This document shows, piece after piece, positions 1 to 9,152 of a stretch of 57,032 bases of DNA. The notes beneath the pieces were generated by a model. That model was not told the DNA's origin, searched no databases, and worked only from the letters and a program-made list of their open reading frames with translations. A program made the position numbers and the translations under genes. Position 1 is the first letter of the stretch. Each line of letters opens with the position of its first letter. The DNA is from Halobacteriales archaeon QS_5_68_33 (GTDB lineage Archaea; Halobacteriota; Halobacteria; Halobacteriales; Haloarculaceae). The stretch is taken from assembly GCA_003023785.1 (NCBI GenBank), contig PXRS01000077.1, positions 1 to 57,032 of the forward strand, written 5' to 3'.

Positions 1-1
1 G

Positions 2-178
2 CCCGGCACCATCCGCGGCGACTACGGACTGGACATGCAGAACAACCTCGTCCACGGGTCCGACCACGAGGACCCCGGCGCCAACGAGCGCGAGGTCGAT
101 CTCTTCTTCGACGAGAACGAACTCGTCGACTACGAGCGCGCCGACGAGGCCTGGGTTTACGAAGACGAAGGCCACTGA
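2..178 (+). CDS. ndk: Nucleoside diphosphate kinase, C-terminal part
   Basis: The window opens inside this gene; the last 58 codons are visible, ending at TGA. The fragment begins PGTIRGDYG and continues through a VHGSDHEDPGANERE stretch, matching the C-terminal region of Ndk, in which the catalytic His lies in a 'VIHGSDS'-like segment. Here it reads LVHGSDH, so the catalytic His is present. Ndk transfers the gamma-phosphate between nucleoside di- and triphosphates in the cytoplasm. The tail is acidic, as expected in a halophile. The start lies outside the window. Confidence 0.95.
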   Translation, partial: PGTIRGDYGLDMQNNLVHGSDHEDPGANEREVDLFFDENELVDYERADEAWVYEDEGH

Positions 179-315
179 CGGCTACCCGAAACGGGTTTCT
201 CGATCCCCATCCCGGTACCAGCCGGTCCCTCTCGACGCGACTCGCGTCGTGACTGCACGAACGGCTGTTTCACCTGACCACGGACTGAAACGACTGTTCG
301 CTGTGGAGTGCGAAC

Positions 316-813
316 TTAACAGTCGCTCTTCAGACTCGGGATATTCTCCTCATTCTTGCCATATCGTAGGATTGCTTTGATATACACCGGAGTTTCCTCG
401 GTTGTCATGTTCTGTGACGAAGCGACGATGATGGACCGTGGTGTAACTTCTTTTAGCTCTCGATGAACGGGTGACGGGAATAGTATATTTCCTTCTATCG
501 ACTTGACAATCGACTCCGTCGTAATTAATTGACCCGAATCGTATACTGAAATTGGGATTTCGCCTTCAATGCAATTCGTTCGATTAGAGATAGCAGTTCG
601 AAGAACGGTTTCAGGGTCTGTTTCTGAAATGCCTTCACTGGAAACACGGATTGGGTCCCCTTCTGTTCGGACTGGGTCTATCACCCTGATTTTTCTCGAT
701 TCAACCGGACGGTCATCTCGTGTTCCACCGGCACGGCTGGTACAACCCGCAAAAATAGCCACTCCTGTGGCTGAGAGACTGCATAAGAACGTCCGCCGAC
801 CAGTTGGATTCAC
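316..813 (-). CDS. Hypothetical Tat-type lipoprotein
   Basis: A 165-residue protein of unknown function. The N-terminus has a twin-arginine motif (GRRTFL) followed by a short hydrophobic stretch and a lipobox (IFAGC, Cys near residue 24), so it is probably exported folded and lipid-anchored outside the membrane. The rest is a soluble, beta-rich-looking domain with no motif I recognise. GC content and codon use (many AT-ending codons) differ clearly from the core genes downstream, which suggests acquired DNA. It shares the lipoprotein theme with the next gene but not obvious sequence similarity. Confidence 0.7.
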   Translation of the reverse strand: MNPTGRRTFLCSLSATGVAIFAGCTSRAGGTRDDRPVESRKIRVIDPVRTEGDPIRVSSEGISETDPETVLRTAISNRTNCIEGEIPISVYDSGQLITTESIVKSIEGNILFPSPVHRELKEVTPRSIIVASSQNMTTEETPVYIKAILRYGKNEENIPSLKSDC

Positions 814-900
814 ACTCCTACGTTCTTTTCCTTGAACAAAAAAGAACGGACCGTTGTTCAGTTAGGGGAGAGCAAGCGAACGGTTATCCTCTAAGGGTGC

Positions 901-1467
901 CTATCCGTTACGGTCATCCAATGTGAATTCGACCGCCAGTGCAGGTGGAGCCTCGTATATAAACCGATACTCGCCGGCGGGCAATCGTTCGCAGACGACG
1001 AATTTTCCTTCGGAGAATCCAGAGGCGCTCATACGGAATGACCACGTGAAGCCGGTGCCAGGTTCGTGGGGGACCGCGGTGGCATTGAACCCGCTGCGTC
1101 CCTCACGGAAGCGCGTTACCGTCTCCCATCTATCGGCGACATGACGCTGTAGCGCATAGCGATGACGGGTTCCGGTCGTTTTCCGCTCGTTGGCAATGTT
1201 CGTCAGTTCGAACTCGATTGATTCACCGGAGTTGACGCTACCCTTGCTTGCACTGAGTTCGAATCCACTCGCTTGTGAAGGCAGATCCGATGGGTAATCA
1301 AAGTACGACGTGGTTTCGCCGCTCTGGCATTCTGACGGCGTCTCAATTGTCTGTGGGCCCATAGTCTCGTCTCCAGACACTATGACTGAACTCAGGCACC
1401 CTGAGAGGACCGCGAGCGCCAGCACTGCGATGACTGCCAGCCGGCGTGTGTGACCGAACATATCCAC
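901..1467 (-). CDS. Hypothetical lipoprotein with Ig-like domain
   Basis: 188 residues. An N-terminal hydrophobic segment ends in a lipobox (LSGC, Cys near residue 24), so it is a predicted surface lipoprotein. Residues about 65-185 alternate short beta-like segments (FELTNI, RYALQRH, GTGFTWSFRM, LPAGEYRFIYE). This pattern is typical of small immunoglobulin-like export domains, but I cannot name the family. An internal Met at codon 3 could also be the start. Unlike its neighbour it has no RR motif close to the hydrophobic core beyond 'TRRLAV', so the export route is unclear. Lower GC than the chromosome core. Confidence 0.65.
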   Translation of the reverse strand: MDMFGHTRRLAVIAVLALAVLSGCLSSVIVSGDETMGPQTIETPSECQSGETTSYFDYPSDLPSQASGFELSASKGSVNSGESIEFELTNIANERKTTGTRHRYALQRHVADRWETVTRFREGRSGFNATAVPHEPGTGFTWSFRMSASGFSEGKFVVCERLPAGEYRFIYEAPPALAVEFTLDDRNG

Positions 1468-1588
1468 ACCGACGGGAACGGGTCTCCTAAATCCGCGGTG
1501 AGTTAAAATGGCTCTTTACGCGGGAGATAGGTTCATGAGGGGAGGACCGCAATTCGTCCACTATCGTGCACGAGAGGGTGATTGATCG

Positions 1589-2182
1589 GTGAAGCGCTTC
1601 TTTCCATCGCGGTCGGAACCCGATTTAGAGGATCGGGAACCGAAGCTGGTCGAGTTAGATGAAGCCGACGCCGACGAGGTATTCGACGCATTAGGTTCGG
1701 AGACTGCCCGGATGGTCTTGCTCGAACTCCACAATGAACCCCGTCCGGCTTCGGAACTTGCCGATACGACTGATACAACGGTCCAAAACGTGCAGTATCA
1801 TCTGACGAAACTCACAGCGGCGGATCTCATCGAGGAGGTAGACACGTGGTATTCGGAGAGTGGTTCAGAGATGACGGTCTATGCACCTGCGAACGACTCG
1901 TTAGTGCTGTTCGCAGGCGATGAACCCGAGTCTTCGCTCCGCCGCCTGCTTGAGCAACTCGTGGGTCCACTGGCAGCTCTTGCGATCGGGGCTATCGCTA
2001 TCGCGCTTGCCGTCAGTGGCAGCGACGAACCGCCACAGACTGGCGGTGTGAACATGAGCGCACCAAGCGACATAGGAAGTGCAACTGCTGACCCTCTCGT
2101 TACCGCCATTGCCTTCGTTGCCGGTGGCCTCTTCATCCTTGCTCTACTCATCGTGAGTGAGAGAGTATTAGCTGGTGACTGA
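1589..2182 (+). CDS. Membrane-anchored winged-helix (ArsR-type) regulator
   Basis: 197 residues from a GTG start. Residues about 28-95 form a winged helix-turn-helix like that of ArsR-family proteins: a helix 'VFDALGSETARMVLLEL', a recognition segment 'TVQNVQYHLTKL' and a wing. Two hydrophobic helices follow (about 123-145 and 168-192, with a polar loop between), predicted to span the membrane. Such HTH-TM proteins are common in haloarchaea and are thought to act at membrane-proximal promoters; the target is unknown. It is divergent from the lipoprotein at 901-1467. Lower GC than the surrounding core genes. Confidence 0.75.
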   Translation: MKRFFPSRSEPDLEDREPKLVELDEADADEVFDALGSETARMVLLELHNEPRPASELADTTDTTVQNVQYHLTKLTAADLIEEVDTWYSESGSEMTVYAPANDSLVLFAGDEPESSLRRLLEQLVGPLAALAIGAIAIALAVSGSDEPPQTGGVNMSAPSDIGSATADPLVTAIAFVAGGLFILALLIVSERVLAGD

Positions 2183-2384
2183 ACTCCACTATTATTGAGG
2201 GTCTGTTCTCAGAACAGCCGGAATAGAGCCATACACAGTAATATGTGATTCTTTTCGATAGCCCGCATAAAGACTGTGAAGGTATTAACGGTATCTTGAA
2301 CTACGCGTTAGGTCTTTCACCTGTACGGATCCCCCACACAGAGACCCCGCAACACCTTTGCCGGACCCCACACAGGGAGCGAAC

Positions 2385-3284
2385 ATGGCAGACGTCACCG
2401 TCGAGGAGACGGCCTTCCGCGCGTGGGAGGACTGTCTCCGTCTGTCCGATGGGGGGATCGAACTCGTCGTCACCGTCGGACTGGGCCCGCGGGTACTGTA
2501 CTGCGGGTATCCCGGCGGCGAAAACCTCTTTTTCACCGACGAGGACCGGGAGCCGCTGCTGGACGACTACGTCGTCCACGGCGGCCACCGCTTCTGGCAC
2601 GCGCCCGAGGACGTCAACCGGACGTACGTCCCCGACGACGACCCCGTCGAGTGGGAGGAGACCGGCCGTGGCGTCCGGCTGGTCCAGCCCGTCGAGGCGT
2701 CGACGGGGATCCGCAAGCGGGTGAGTTTCGCCTTCGCCGCCGGGGAGCCCGTCGTCGAGGTCACCCACGAACTCGAAAACGAGGGGGTCTGGGAGGTCGA
2801 ACTCGCCCCGTGGGCGATATCGGTGATGCGACCCGGCGGTACTGCGGTGGTGCCGCTCTCGCGTGGCGACCCCGAGTCGGTGCTTCCCGACCGGTCGCTG
2901 TCGCTGTGGCCCTACACGGACCTGAGCGACGAGCGGTTGACCTTCGCCGACGAGACGACCCTGGTCGACCAGGCCGCCGACGGCGAGGGACCGCTCAAGG
3001 TCGGCGCATCGGGCGGCGACGAGTGGGCGGCCTACGTCACGGACGGGACGGCCTTCGTCAAGGAGTTCGCCTACGACCCGGCGGCGACCTATCCCGACGG
3101 CGGGTCGGCCGTCGAGGTGTACGCCGCGGTGAACTCCCTCGAACTGGAGACGCTCGGGCCGCTGGCGGAACTCTCGCCCGGGGAGTCGGCGGTCCACACC
3201 GAGACCTGGCGCCTCGTCGACGGCGTCGACGACCCGGTCGGGTCGGACGCGCCGGCCGCCGAGGTGCGGGACGCGTTCCGGTAA
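2385..3284 (+). CDS. Aldose-epimerase-fold protein (DUF4380-like)
   Basis: 299 residues, mostly beta-rich, with a pattern like galactose-mutarotase-fold proteins: an early 'ELVVTVGLGPRVLYCGYPGGENLF' region (read as beta strands), then GGHRFWHAPED, then an 'ELENEGVWEVELAPWAISVMRPGG' region. His residues in GGHRFWHAPE could lie in the pocket, but I cannot confirm an active site. I chose ATG 2385 over a TTG 27 bases upstream because GGGAG precedes the ATG and the upstream residues look untranslated. Sugar-related function is inference from fold similarity only. It stands alone, followed about 150 bases on by a kinase-like gene. Confidence 0.6.
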   Translation: MADVTVEETAFRAWEDCLRLSDGGIELVVTVGLGPRVLYCGYPGGENLFFTDEDREPLLDDYVVHGGHRFWHAPEDVNRTYVPDDDPVEWEETGRGVRLVQPVEASTGIRKRVSFAFAAGEPVVEVTHELENEGVWEVELAPWAISVMRPGGTAVVPLSRGDPESVLPDRSLSLWPYTDLSDERLTFADETTLVDQAADGEGPLKVGASGGDEWAAYVTDGTAFVKEFAYDPAATYPDGGSAVEVYAAVNSLELETLGPLAELSPGESAVHTETWRLVDGVDDPVGSDAPAAEVRDAFR

Positions 3285-3438
3285 TCGGTGCAGGGGACGC
3301 GTTCCGGGAGTCGCGGCGTCGGGCCGGCCCGGTGGACACGTCGGTGCGGAACTCGTCTCCGGACCGGCGCGGCCGAGCAGTTTCATCCGCGGAAATCGGA
3401 CTGATAGGTTTTTTGTCCCCCCTGTCTAACGTGGGGGC

Positions 3439-4452
3439 GTGCAGTCGACATCGGCCGGGGACATCAGGGCGGTCCTCGAGGAGTCCGGGCCGGACTACGA
3501 GGAGTTCAGCTTCGAGCCCGCCGCCGGTGGCATCAGGGCCGATGTCTTCCTCGTGACGCTGGTCGTCGAGGGGACCGAGTACGAGGTGGTGGTGAAGTTC
3601 AAACCGGAGGGGGACGACCGCTTTGCCGTCGAGCCCCGGCTCCACGAGTACGTCGCCGACCGGATGGACATCCCTGTTCCCCGCATCCTGGTCTTCGAGC
3701 AGGAGCCCGAGGCCGACGTCCCGCCGTACTTCGTGACCGAGCGGGTCCGGGGGGAGAACCTGGCCGACCGGTACGGCGAGATGACCGACGACGACTGGGA
3801 CAGGGTGGTCACACAGGTCGGGACGATCCTGGGCGACCTCCACGATGGCATCGCCTTCGAGGCGTTCGGCCGGCTGATGCTCTACGACGACCGCATCACG
3901 ATCCGCAACTGGCGGGGCAACTGGCGGGAGTACTTCGGGGACCTGACGCGGGGTCACATCGACTACCTCGACCGGACGCCGTTCTCGGGCGTGCAGTCCC
4001 GCGCCGGCGAGGCGCTGGAAGCGGGGCTGGGTGCGGTCCCCGAGGACGGCGTCCCGCGGCTGGTCCACGACGACTTCCAGCCGACGAACCTGCTCTGTCT
4101 GCTCGACCGCGAGGAACCCATCACGGCGGTGCTGGACTGGCAGGACACGCTCGCCGCACATCCGGACTACCAGCTCGCCCAGGCGGAGTTCCTCTACATC
4201 GACTCGACGTTCGACGACCCGGAGACCTGCGAGCGTCTCCGCGAGCGGCTGTACGACGGCTACCGGCAGCACCGCGAGTTCGACCCCGACGGGAGCTACG
4301 AGGCGTGCAAGACCGTCTACCAGCTGTCGACGCTCCTGTGGCGCATGACTGGGTTCGCGGACGCCTTCGACGAGGACGACCTCGGGCGCGCCCGGGCGGA
4401 GTTCCAGTACCGCCAGCAGTTCGACCGCCTGGCCGACCGGTTGCTCGACTGA
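3439..4452 (+). CDS. Aminoglycoside-phosphotransferase-family kinase
   Basis: 337 residues from GTG. It has the protein-kinase-like fold of the APH family: an ATP-binding N-lobe with Lys in 'VVVKFKPEGDD', a linker 'YFVTERVRGENLADRY', the catalytic-loop motif LVHDDFQPTNLL (Asp and Asn), and the metal-binding motif VLDWQD. In this family the substrate can be a small alcohol, amino sugar, homoserine or macrolide, so the substrate cannot be set from sequence. There is no resistance context. An ataggttttttgtc stretch about 30 bases before the start is a possible promoter. Cytoplasmic. Confidence 0.8.
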   Translation: MQSTSAGDIRAVLEESGPDYEEFSFEPAAGGIRADVFLVTLVVEGTEYEVVVKFKPEGDDRFAVEPRLHEYVADRMDIPVPRILVFEQEPEADVPPYFVTERVRGENLADRYGEMTDDDWDRVVTQVGTILGDLHDGIAFEAFGRLMLYDDRITIRNWRGNWREYFGDLTRGHIDYLDRTPFSGVQSRAGEALEAGLGAVPEDGVPRLVHDDFQPTNLLCLLDREEPITAVLDWQDTLAAHPDYQLAQAEFLYIDSTFDDPETCERLRERLYDGYRQHREFDPDGSYEACKTVYQLSTLLWRMTGFADAFDEDDLGRARAEFQYRQQFDRLADRLLD

Positions 4453-4507
4453 CCGGGCGACGCGCCCGGCGTCCCGACGGCCAGCGTGACTGTTTATCGA
4501 AATAGAA

Positions 4508-4516
4508 GTTTTTATG
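4508..4516 (+). promoter_or_regulatory. TATA-like box for the Yip1/CARDB/ABC operon
   Basis: The sequence gtttttatg is the only AT-rich run in a GC-rich region. It lies about 30 bases before ATG 4545, the spacing expected for a near-leaderless haloarchaeal transcript. Confidence 0.5.
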
Positions 4517-4544
4517 AGACAGGTCTTCGGACGTTCGGACTGGC

Positions 4545-5216
4545 ATGCCCTCCATCAGCACGCTCGTGACGGACCCGGACGCGTTCTTCCGGGACCGAAG
4601 CGAGTCGCCCTCCTGGGTGGGTCCCGCCCTGGTGGTGACGCTCATCGCGATACTGGGCGTCGTCGCGGGAGTCATCAGGATCCGCACGATGGGACAGATA
4701 TTCGAACGGATAATGGCGGACGCGGGAGGCGGGGCTGATGCCACCGGCTTCTTCCAGGCGTTCCAGCTGGCAGGTATCGTCATCGGCTTCGTCGTGACAT
4801 ACGTCGTCTGGCTGCTGTACGGGGCGTACTTCTACGGCGCCTCCGCCCTGTTCGACGGAACCGGGAAGTTCACGACGACGCTGAAGCTCGTCGGCTGGGG
4901 CTTCGTCCCGAGCCTCGTCGGGTCGCTGTTGAACCTCCTCATCGTCGTCTACCGGTTCCGGATCCGGGGGTTCGACGTCCCGTCGAACCTGAGCGGGCAG
5001 GCGGCCGCCCAGTACATGCAACAGGTCAACAGCGGCCCGCTGGTCACGCTCGCCGCGGTGCTCGGCATCGTGTTCACGCTCTGGAGCGGCCTGCTGTGGA
5101 CCTTCGCCGTGAAACACGCCCGCCAGCTCTCGACGCGCAACGCTGCAATCACCGTCGTCCTCCCGGTGCTGATCGGGCTGGGAGTCGGCGGATTTGCGGT
5201 CTTCAACGCCCTCTAA
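4545..5216 (+). CDS. Yip1-type membrane protein
   Basis: 223 residues with about five hydrophobic segments: around 26-48, 75-100, 115-140, 168-190 and 200-222. The opening (MPSISTLVTDPDAFFRDR) followed by a first helix after SPSWVGPALVV is characteristic of archaeal Yip1-domain proteins, whose role is unknown. It ends TAA two bases before the CARDB protein start and is the first gene of an apparent four-gene operon with a MacB-type ABC pair. A role linked to export or the cell surface is inference from context. Confidence 0.7.
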   Translation: MPSISTLVTDPDAFFRDRSESPSWVGPALVVTLIAILGVVAGVIRIRTMGQIFERIMADAGGGADATGFFQAFQLAGIVIGFVVTYVVWLLYGAYFYGASALFDGTGKFTTTLKLVGWGFVPSLVGSLLNLLIVVYRFRIRGFDVPSNLSGQAAAQYMQQVNSGPLVTLAAVLGIVFTLWSGLLWTFAVKHARQLSTRNAAITVVLPVLIGLGVGGFAVFNAL

Positions 5217-5218
5217 CG

Positions 5219-7015
5219 ATGCTCGGAAAACGTGCGCTCCTCCTCGCGACCCTGGTAGCGCTGGCTATCGTCCCCGGCCTCGCCGCCGCGGAGATGGACG
5301 TCACCGTCTCGGACGTCGCGGTGTCGCCCGCCGACCCGGTCCCCGGCGACGAGATAACGGTCGAGGCGACCGTCGAGAACCTCGCGACCAACGACGCGGG
5401 CTACCGCGTCGACCGCATCACGCTGCAGGACCCCGACGACGACGCGGAGGTCTACACCGACGTGAGCGACCTGGGGACCATCCCGGTCGGCGAGTCCAAG
5501 ACCGTCCCGCTGTCGGTGTCGTTCGACGACGAGGGCACCTACGACCTGCGGGTGAAGGTGTACGGCCGGTCGACCGAGACCGGCCAGCGGACCGTCGTCC
5601 AGCACCCCGTCACGCTGCGGGTCCGTGACCGCGCGCCCCAGGTCGACGTCGACGCCAACGACACGGGCGTCGGCATCACCAACACCGGGTCGGTGACGGT
5701 CGCCAACAGCCTCTCGTCGTCAATCGAGGGCGTCGAACTCGCCGTCGACGGCGCGGACGTCGACGTCACGAACCGCCGCGAGGTGCTCGCGACCGTCGAG
5801 AGCGGCGACTCCCGGACCGTCGAGTTCGACTACCGCCCGGAGTCGGCCGGCGAGCACGCCATCAACGCGACGCTCACGTACACGACCGCCGGGGGCGTCG
5901 AGCGGACCGTCTCCGAGACGGTGACGATCCGTGCCCGGCGGGTCAGCCCGCAGATCGACGTCAGCGTCAACGACTCCGTCGCGGGCGTCCCCGCGACCGG
6001 GACGGTCACAGTCGCCAACGGCGTCGGTGCCAGCATCCGCAACGTCGAACTCACGGTCGACGGCGATGACGTGACAGTCACCGACGACCGGGCGGTGTTC
6101 ACCCGCGTGGCCGACGGCGACTCCGTCACGACGGCCTTCCGGTTCCGGCCGGAATCCGCCGGCGACCGGACGCTCGACGCGACGCTCACCTACACGACCG
6201 GCGGCGTCGAGCGGATCGTCTCCGAGACGGTCACCGTCGACGCCGAACCGCTGCGCGACCGCGTCTCGCTGGACGTCACCACCACCCAGGGCGGGAGTTC
6301 CCAGGTGGTCGTCGTCGACGTCCTCAACCAGGGCAACGCCCCGGCGACGAACGTCTCGGTCGGCGGGAGTTCGCCCAACGCGACGGTCTCGCGGGCGCTG
6401 GTCGAGCGCGTCCCGCCGGGCGAGTCCCGGACGGTCCGGCTGAACACGACGCTGTCGGGCGACAGCGCCGACCTCGCCGTCGAGGCGAGCTACGACCTGG
6501 GTGACCGCAGCGGCAGCACGGCCGTCGAGACGCCCGTGACCCGGACCCAGGGGACCATCAGCCTCACCGGCGTTCGGGTCGTCCCGGAGGGCGAGCGGTT
6601 GCGGATCACCGGGAGCGCGAGCAACCTCGGGACGACCGACGCCGAGAGCGTCCTCGTCAGCGTCGTCGGGACCGACCGCGTCACGCCGACCGAGCCCAAC
6701 CCCGAGTTCTTCGTCGGGCCGGTCCCCGCGAGCGACTTCGCGTCGTTCGACGTCTACGCGACCACGGAGGGCAACGTCTCGACGATCCCGGTCGAGGTCA
6801 GCTACATCGTCGACGGCGACCGGAAGTCCCGCACTGTCGAGGTCGACGCCGGTGGCGCCAGTCGCGCGCTGGAAGCACAGCAGCGGGCCGAAGCGGCCGA
6901 CACCGGCGGGAGCGGCGGGTTCCCGGTCATCGCGGTCGCCGTCGGCCTCGCCGTGCTCGTGGCAGTGGTCGCCATCATCGTCCAGGCGTGGAGGACGAGC
7001 CGTGGCGGTGATTGA
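5219..7015 (+). CDS. CARDB-repeat surface protein, membrane anchored
   Basis: 598 residues. A signal peptide (MLGKRALLLATLVALAIVPG, ending near LAAAE) is followed by at least four CARDB/NPCBM-like beta-sandwich repeats. The repeats share a pattern such as 'VSPADPVPGDEITVEATVENL' in the first, with 'FRPESAG..T.DATLTYTT' recurring near residues 200-230 and 300-340. A C-terminal helix (about 562-588) and short basic tail anchor it. The repeats at residues about 140-250 and 250-345 look like internal duplications. The start is the ATG two bases after the Yip1 stop; longer starts would overlap that gene. It probably works with the ABC pair downstream, as a periplasm-side partner of a MacB-like system. 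Confidence 0.8.
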   Translation: MLGKRALLLATLVALAIVPGLAAAEMDVTVSDVAVSPADPVPGDEITVEATVENLATNDAGYRVDRITLQDPDDDAEVYTDVSDLGTIPVGESKTVPLSVSFDDEGTYDLRVKVYGRSTETGQRTVVQHPVTLRVRDRAPQVDVDANDTGVGITNTGSVTVANSLSSSIEGVELAVDGADVDVTNRREVLATVESGDSRTVEFDYRPESAGEHAINATLTYTTAGGVERTVSETVTIRARRVSPQIDVSVNDSVAGVPATGTVTVANGVGASIRNVELTVDGDDVTVTDDRAVFTRVADGDSVTTAFRFRPESAGDRTLDATLTYTTGGVERIVSETVTVDAEPLRDRVSLDVTTTQGGSSQVVVVDVLNQGNAPATNVSVGGSSPNATVSRALVERVPPGESRTVRLNTTLSGDSADLAVEASYDLGDRSGSTAVETPVTRTQGTISLTGVRVVPEGERLRITGSASNLGTTDAESVLVSVVGTDRVTPTEPNPEFFVGPVPASDFASFDVYATTEGNVSTIPVEVSYIVDGDRKSRTVEVDAGGASRALEAQQRAEAADTGGSGGFPVIAVAVGLAVLVAVVAIIVQAWRTSRGGD

Positions 7016-7820
7016 GACCCGGAACGTCGTCAAGCGCTACGAGACCGGTGGGGAGACGCTGACCGCCCTGAAGGGCATCGACTTCGCGGTCGAACCCGGG
7101 GAGTTCGTCTCCATCATGGGCCCCAGCGGGAGCGGCAAGACCACCCTGCTGAACCTGCTCGGGCTGCTGGACGACCCCAGCGAGGGCGAGGTCCTGCTCG
7201 ACGGCGAGGACGTCACCGGGCTCTCGGACCGCGAGCAGACCCGCGCCCGCAAGCGGACCATCGGGTTCGTCTTCCAGCACTTCTATCTCATCGCCACCCT
7301 CACCGCGAAGGAGAACGTCGAGATCCCCGCGCTGTTCGACCGGGACCCCACCCTGGAGGGGCGGTCGGTCGACCTGCTGGAACGGATGGGGCTGGGCGAC
7401 CGCCTCGACCACAGGCCCGACGAACTCTCGGGCGGACAGAAACAGCGGGTCGCCATCGCCCGCTCGCTGATCAACGAGCCGCGGGTCGTGCTGGCCGACG
7501 AACCGACAGGGAACCTCGACCGCGAGACCGGCCGGCAGATCCTGGAGGAGTTCGTCGCGGTCACCGAGCGCGACGTCGCCGTCGTCGCCGTCACGCACGA
7601 CGAACTCGTCAACGAGTACGTCGACCGCACCGTGAACCTCGTCGACGGCTACATGGGGGAGGACGCCCCGACTTCGACCGGGTCGGCCGGCGAGCACGGG
7701 GCCGCGTCGGACGCGGACGGAGCCGTCGCTCCATCGGGGGCTGGCGAGCGCGACGCGGAACCCGACGGGACCTTCGAGGGGGTCGAATCGAGACGCGACG
7801 ACAGCGGGGGTGACCGGTGA
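7002..7820 (+). CDS. MacB/LolD-type ABC transporter ATPase
   Basis: 272 residues. It has a Walker A (GPSGSGKTT), Q-loop (FQHF), signature (LSGGQKQRVAIA), Walker B (VLADEPTGNLD) and H-loop (AVTHDE), all intact. This is the LolD/MacB class, which pairs with FtsX-like permeases and often acts as a mechanotransmitter rather than a classical importer. The GTG start overlaps the CARDB gene by 14 bases; GTG 7008 is an alternative. An acidic tail of about 45 residues after the ATPase core (from about 225) is unusual for the family and looks disordered. Cytoplasmic face of the membrane. Confidence 0.9.
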   Translation: MAVIETRNVVKRYETGGETLTALKGIDFAVEPGEFVSIMGPSGSGKTTLLNLLGLLDDPSEGEVLLDGEDVTGLSDREQTRARKRTIGFVFQHFYLIATLTAKENVEIPALFDRDPTLEGRSVDLLERMGLGDRLDHRPDELSGGQKQRVAIARSLINEPRVVLADEPTGNLDRETGRQILEEFVAVTERDVAVVAVTHDELVNEYVDRTVNLVDGYMGEDAPTSTGSAGEHGAASDADGAVAPSGAGERDAEPDGTFEGVESRRDDSGGDR

Positions 7821-8980
7821 TGTTCGGTGCGGTCTACCGGCGGCTCCCGTCGCTGCTGATGGCCCGGCGGAACCTCGGGCGGACGAAGGTCCGGTCGATC
7901 CTGGCGGCGCTGGGTATCGTCATCGGCGTCATCGCCATCGCGTCGCTGGGGATGTTCGGGCTGACGCTGCGCTACCAGATCACCCAGAGCCTCGGCGACA
8001 TCGGCAACCAGGTGCTGGTCACGCCGGGCGAGGACAGCGACGCTATCACCGAACGCGACCTCCGCGAGATCGAGGCAGCCGCGGGGCCCGAGGCGAGAGT
8101 CGTCCCCTCGAAGACCCGGATCACGACGGTGAGATACGGGCGAAGCGGGTCGCGAGAGCCATCGGCGGTCGGCGAGCAACGGACGATACAGGGGATCGAG
8201 AACCCCGGGCTGATCTACACGGCGGCCGAAGGCGAGATCCCCGAGCCCTACCGGAGCGGCGCGCTGATCGGCCCGGACCTGGCCGAACAGCAGGACCTCG
8301 AACCCGGCGACGCCATCTCGATAAACGGCTCCTCGACGCGTATCGTCGGCGTGCTGGCGGCCGGCGACGGCTTCGGGTTCGCGAGCCCGAGCAACGAGAT
8401 CATCCTCCCCAACCGCGAGTTCCAGTCGCGGGGGTACAGCCAGGTGCTGGTCAGCACCCGGAGTTCGACCGCCGCCAACGAGACGGCCGTCGCGCTCCGG
8501 TCGCGGCTCAACGGCCGCCAGGAGCGGGTCTCCGTGCAGGACTTCTCCTCGGTCGCGGAGAACATCGGCCGGACGTTCCAGGCGCTGAACGCCTTCCTCA
8601 TCGGGATCGGCTCCATCTCGCTTCTGGTCGCCGGCGTGAGCATCCTCAACGTCATGCTGATGAGCACGGTCGAGCGCCGCGAGGAGATCGGCGTCATGCG
8701 CGCCGTCGGCTTCCAGAAGCGCGACGTCCTGAAGATCATGCTCTCGGAGGCGGTGTTGCTGGGGCTGCTCGGCGGCCTCGTCGGCATCGCGTTCAGCCTC
8801 GTCGCCGGGATGGCGATCAACGAGTTCATCGTCGGCGACGCGCTGCTGGCCTTCCGGCCGTCGAACTTCCTCTACATCGGGCTGGCGTTTTCCTTCGGCG
8901 TCGGGACCAGCCTGCTCTCCGGCCTCTATCCCGCGTGGAAGGCCGCGAACGAGCGCCCGGTCGAGGCCCTCCGGAGCTGA
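7820..8980 (+). CDS. MacB/FtsX-type ABC transporter permease
   Basis: 386 residues. The architecture is that of MacB permeases: one N-terminal transmembrane helix (about 28-52), a large extracytoplasmic domain (about 55-255), then three helices forming the FtsX domain (about 258-280, 310-335, 350-370). The conserved 'LLVAGVSILNVMLMSTVERREEIGVMRA' region (M-E-R-x-x-E-I-G) is present. ATG 7820 overlaps the ATPase stop (TGATG), showing translational coupling. With the ATPase and the CARDB protein it should form a surface complex; the substrate is unknown. Confidence 0.9.
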   Translation: MFGAVYRRLPSLLMARRNLGRTKVRSILAALGIVIGVIAIASLGMFGLTLRYQITQSLGDIGNQVLVTPGEDSDAITERDLREIEAAAGPEARVVPSKTRITTVRYGRSGSREPSAVGEQRTIQGIENPGLIYTAAEGEIPEPYRSGALIGPDLAEQQDLEPGDAISINGSSTRIVGVLAAGDGFGFASPSNEIILPNREFQSRGYSQVLVSTRSSTAANETAVALRSRLNGRQERVSVQDFSSVAENIGRTFQALNAFLIGIGSISLLVAGVSILNVMLMSTVERREEIGVMRAVGFQKRDVLKIMLSEAVLLGLLGGLVGIAFSLVAGMAINEFIVGDALLAFRPSNFLYIGLAFSFGVGTSLLSGLYPAWKAANERPVEALRS

Positions 8981-9152
8981 CCCCCCGGCCCGGTATCCAC
9001 CTCCGGGACCGCCCTCTCGCCGGACCCCGTCGACACCGGCCCCTCGCCGGTCCACCTGGGCGTGGCGGCGTTCGGGGTCCTCTTGGTCGTCCCCGGGGGC
9101 TGGCGGATCGCGACGGAGCGGTGACCGCGGAACTCGACGAAAATCGCGGGAC

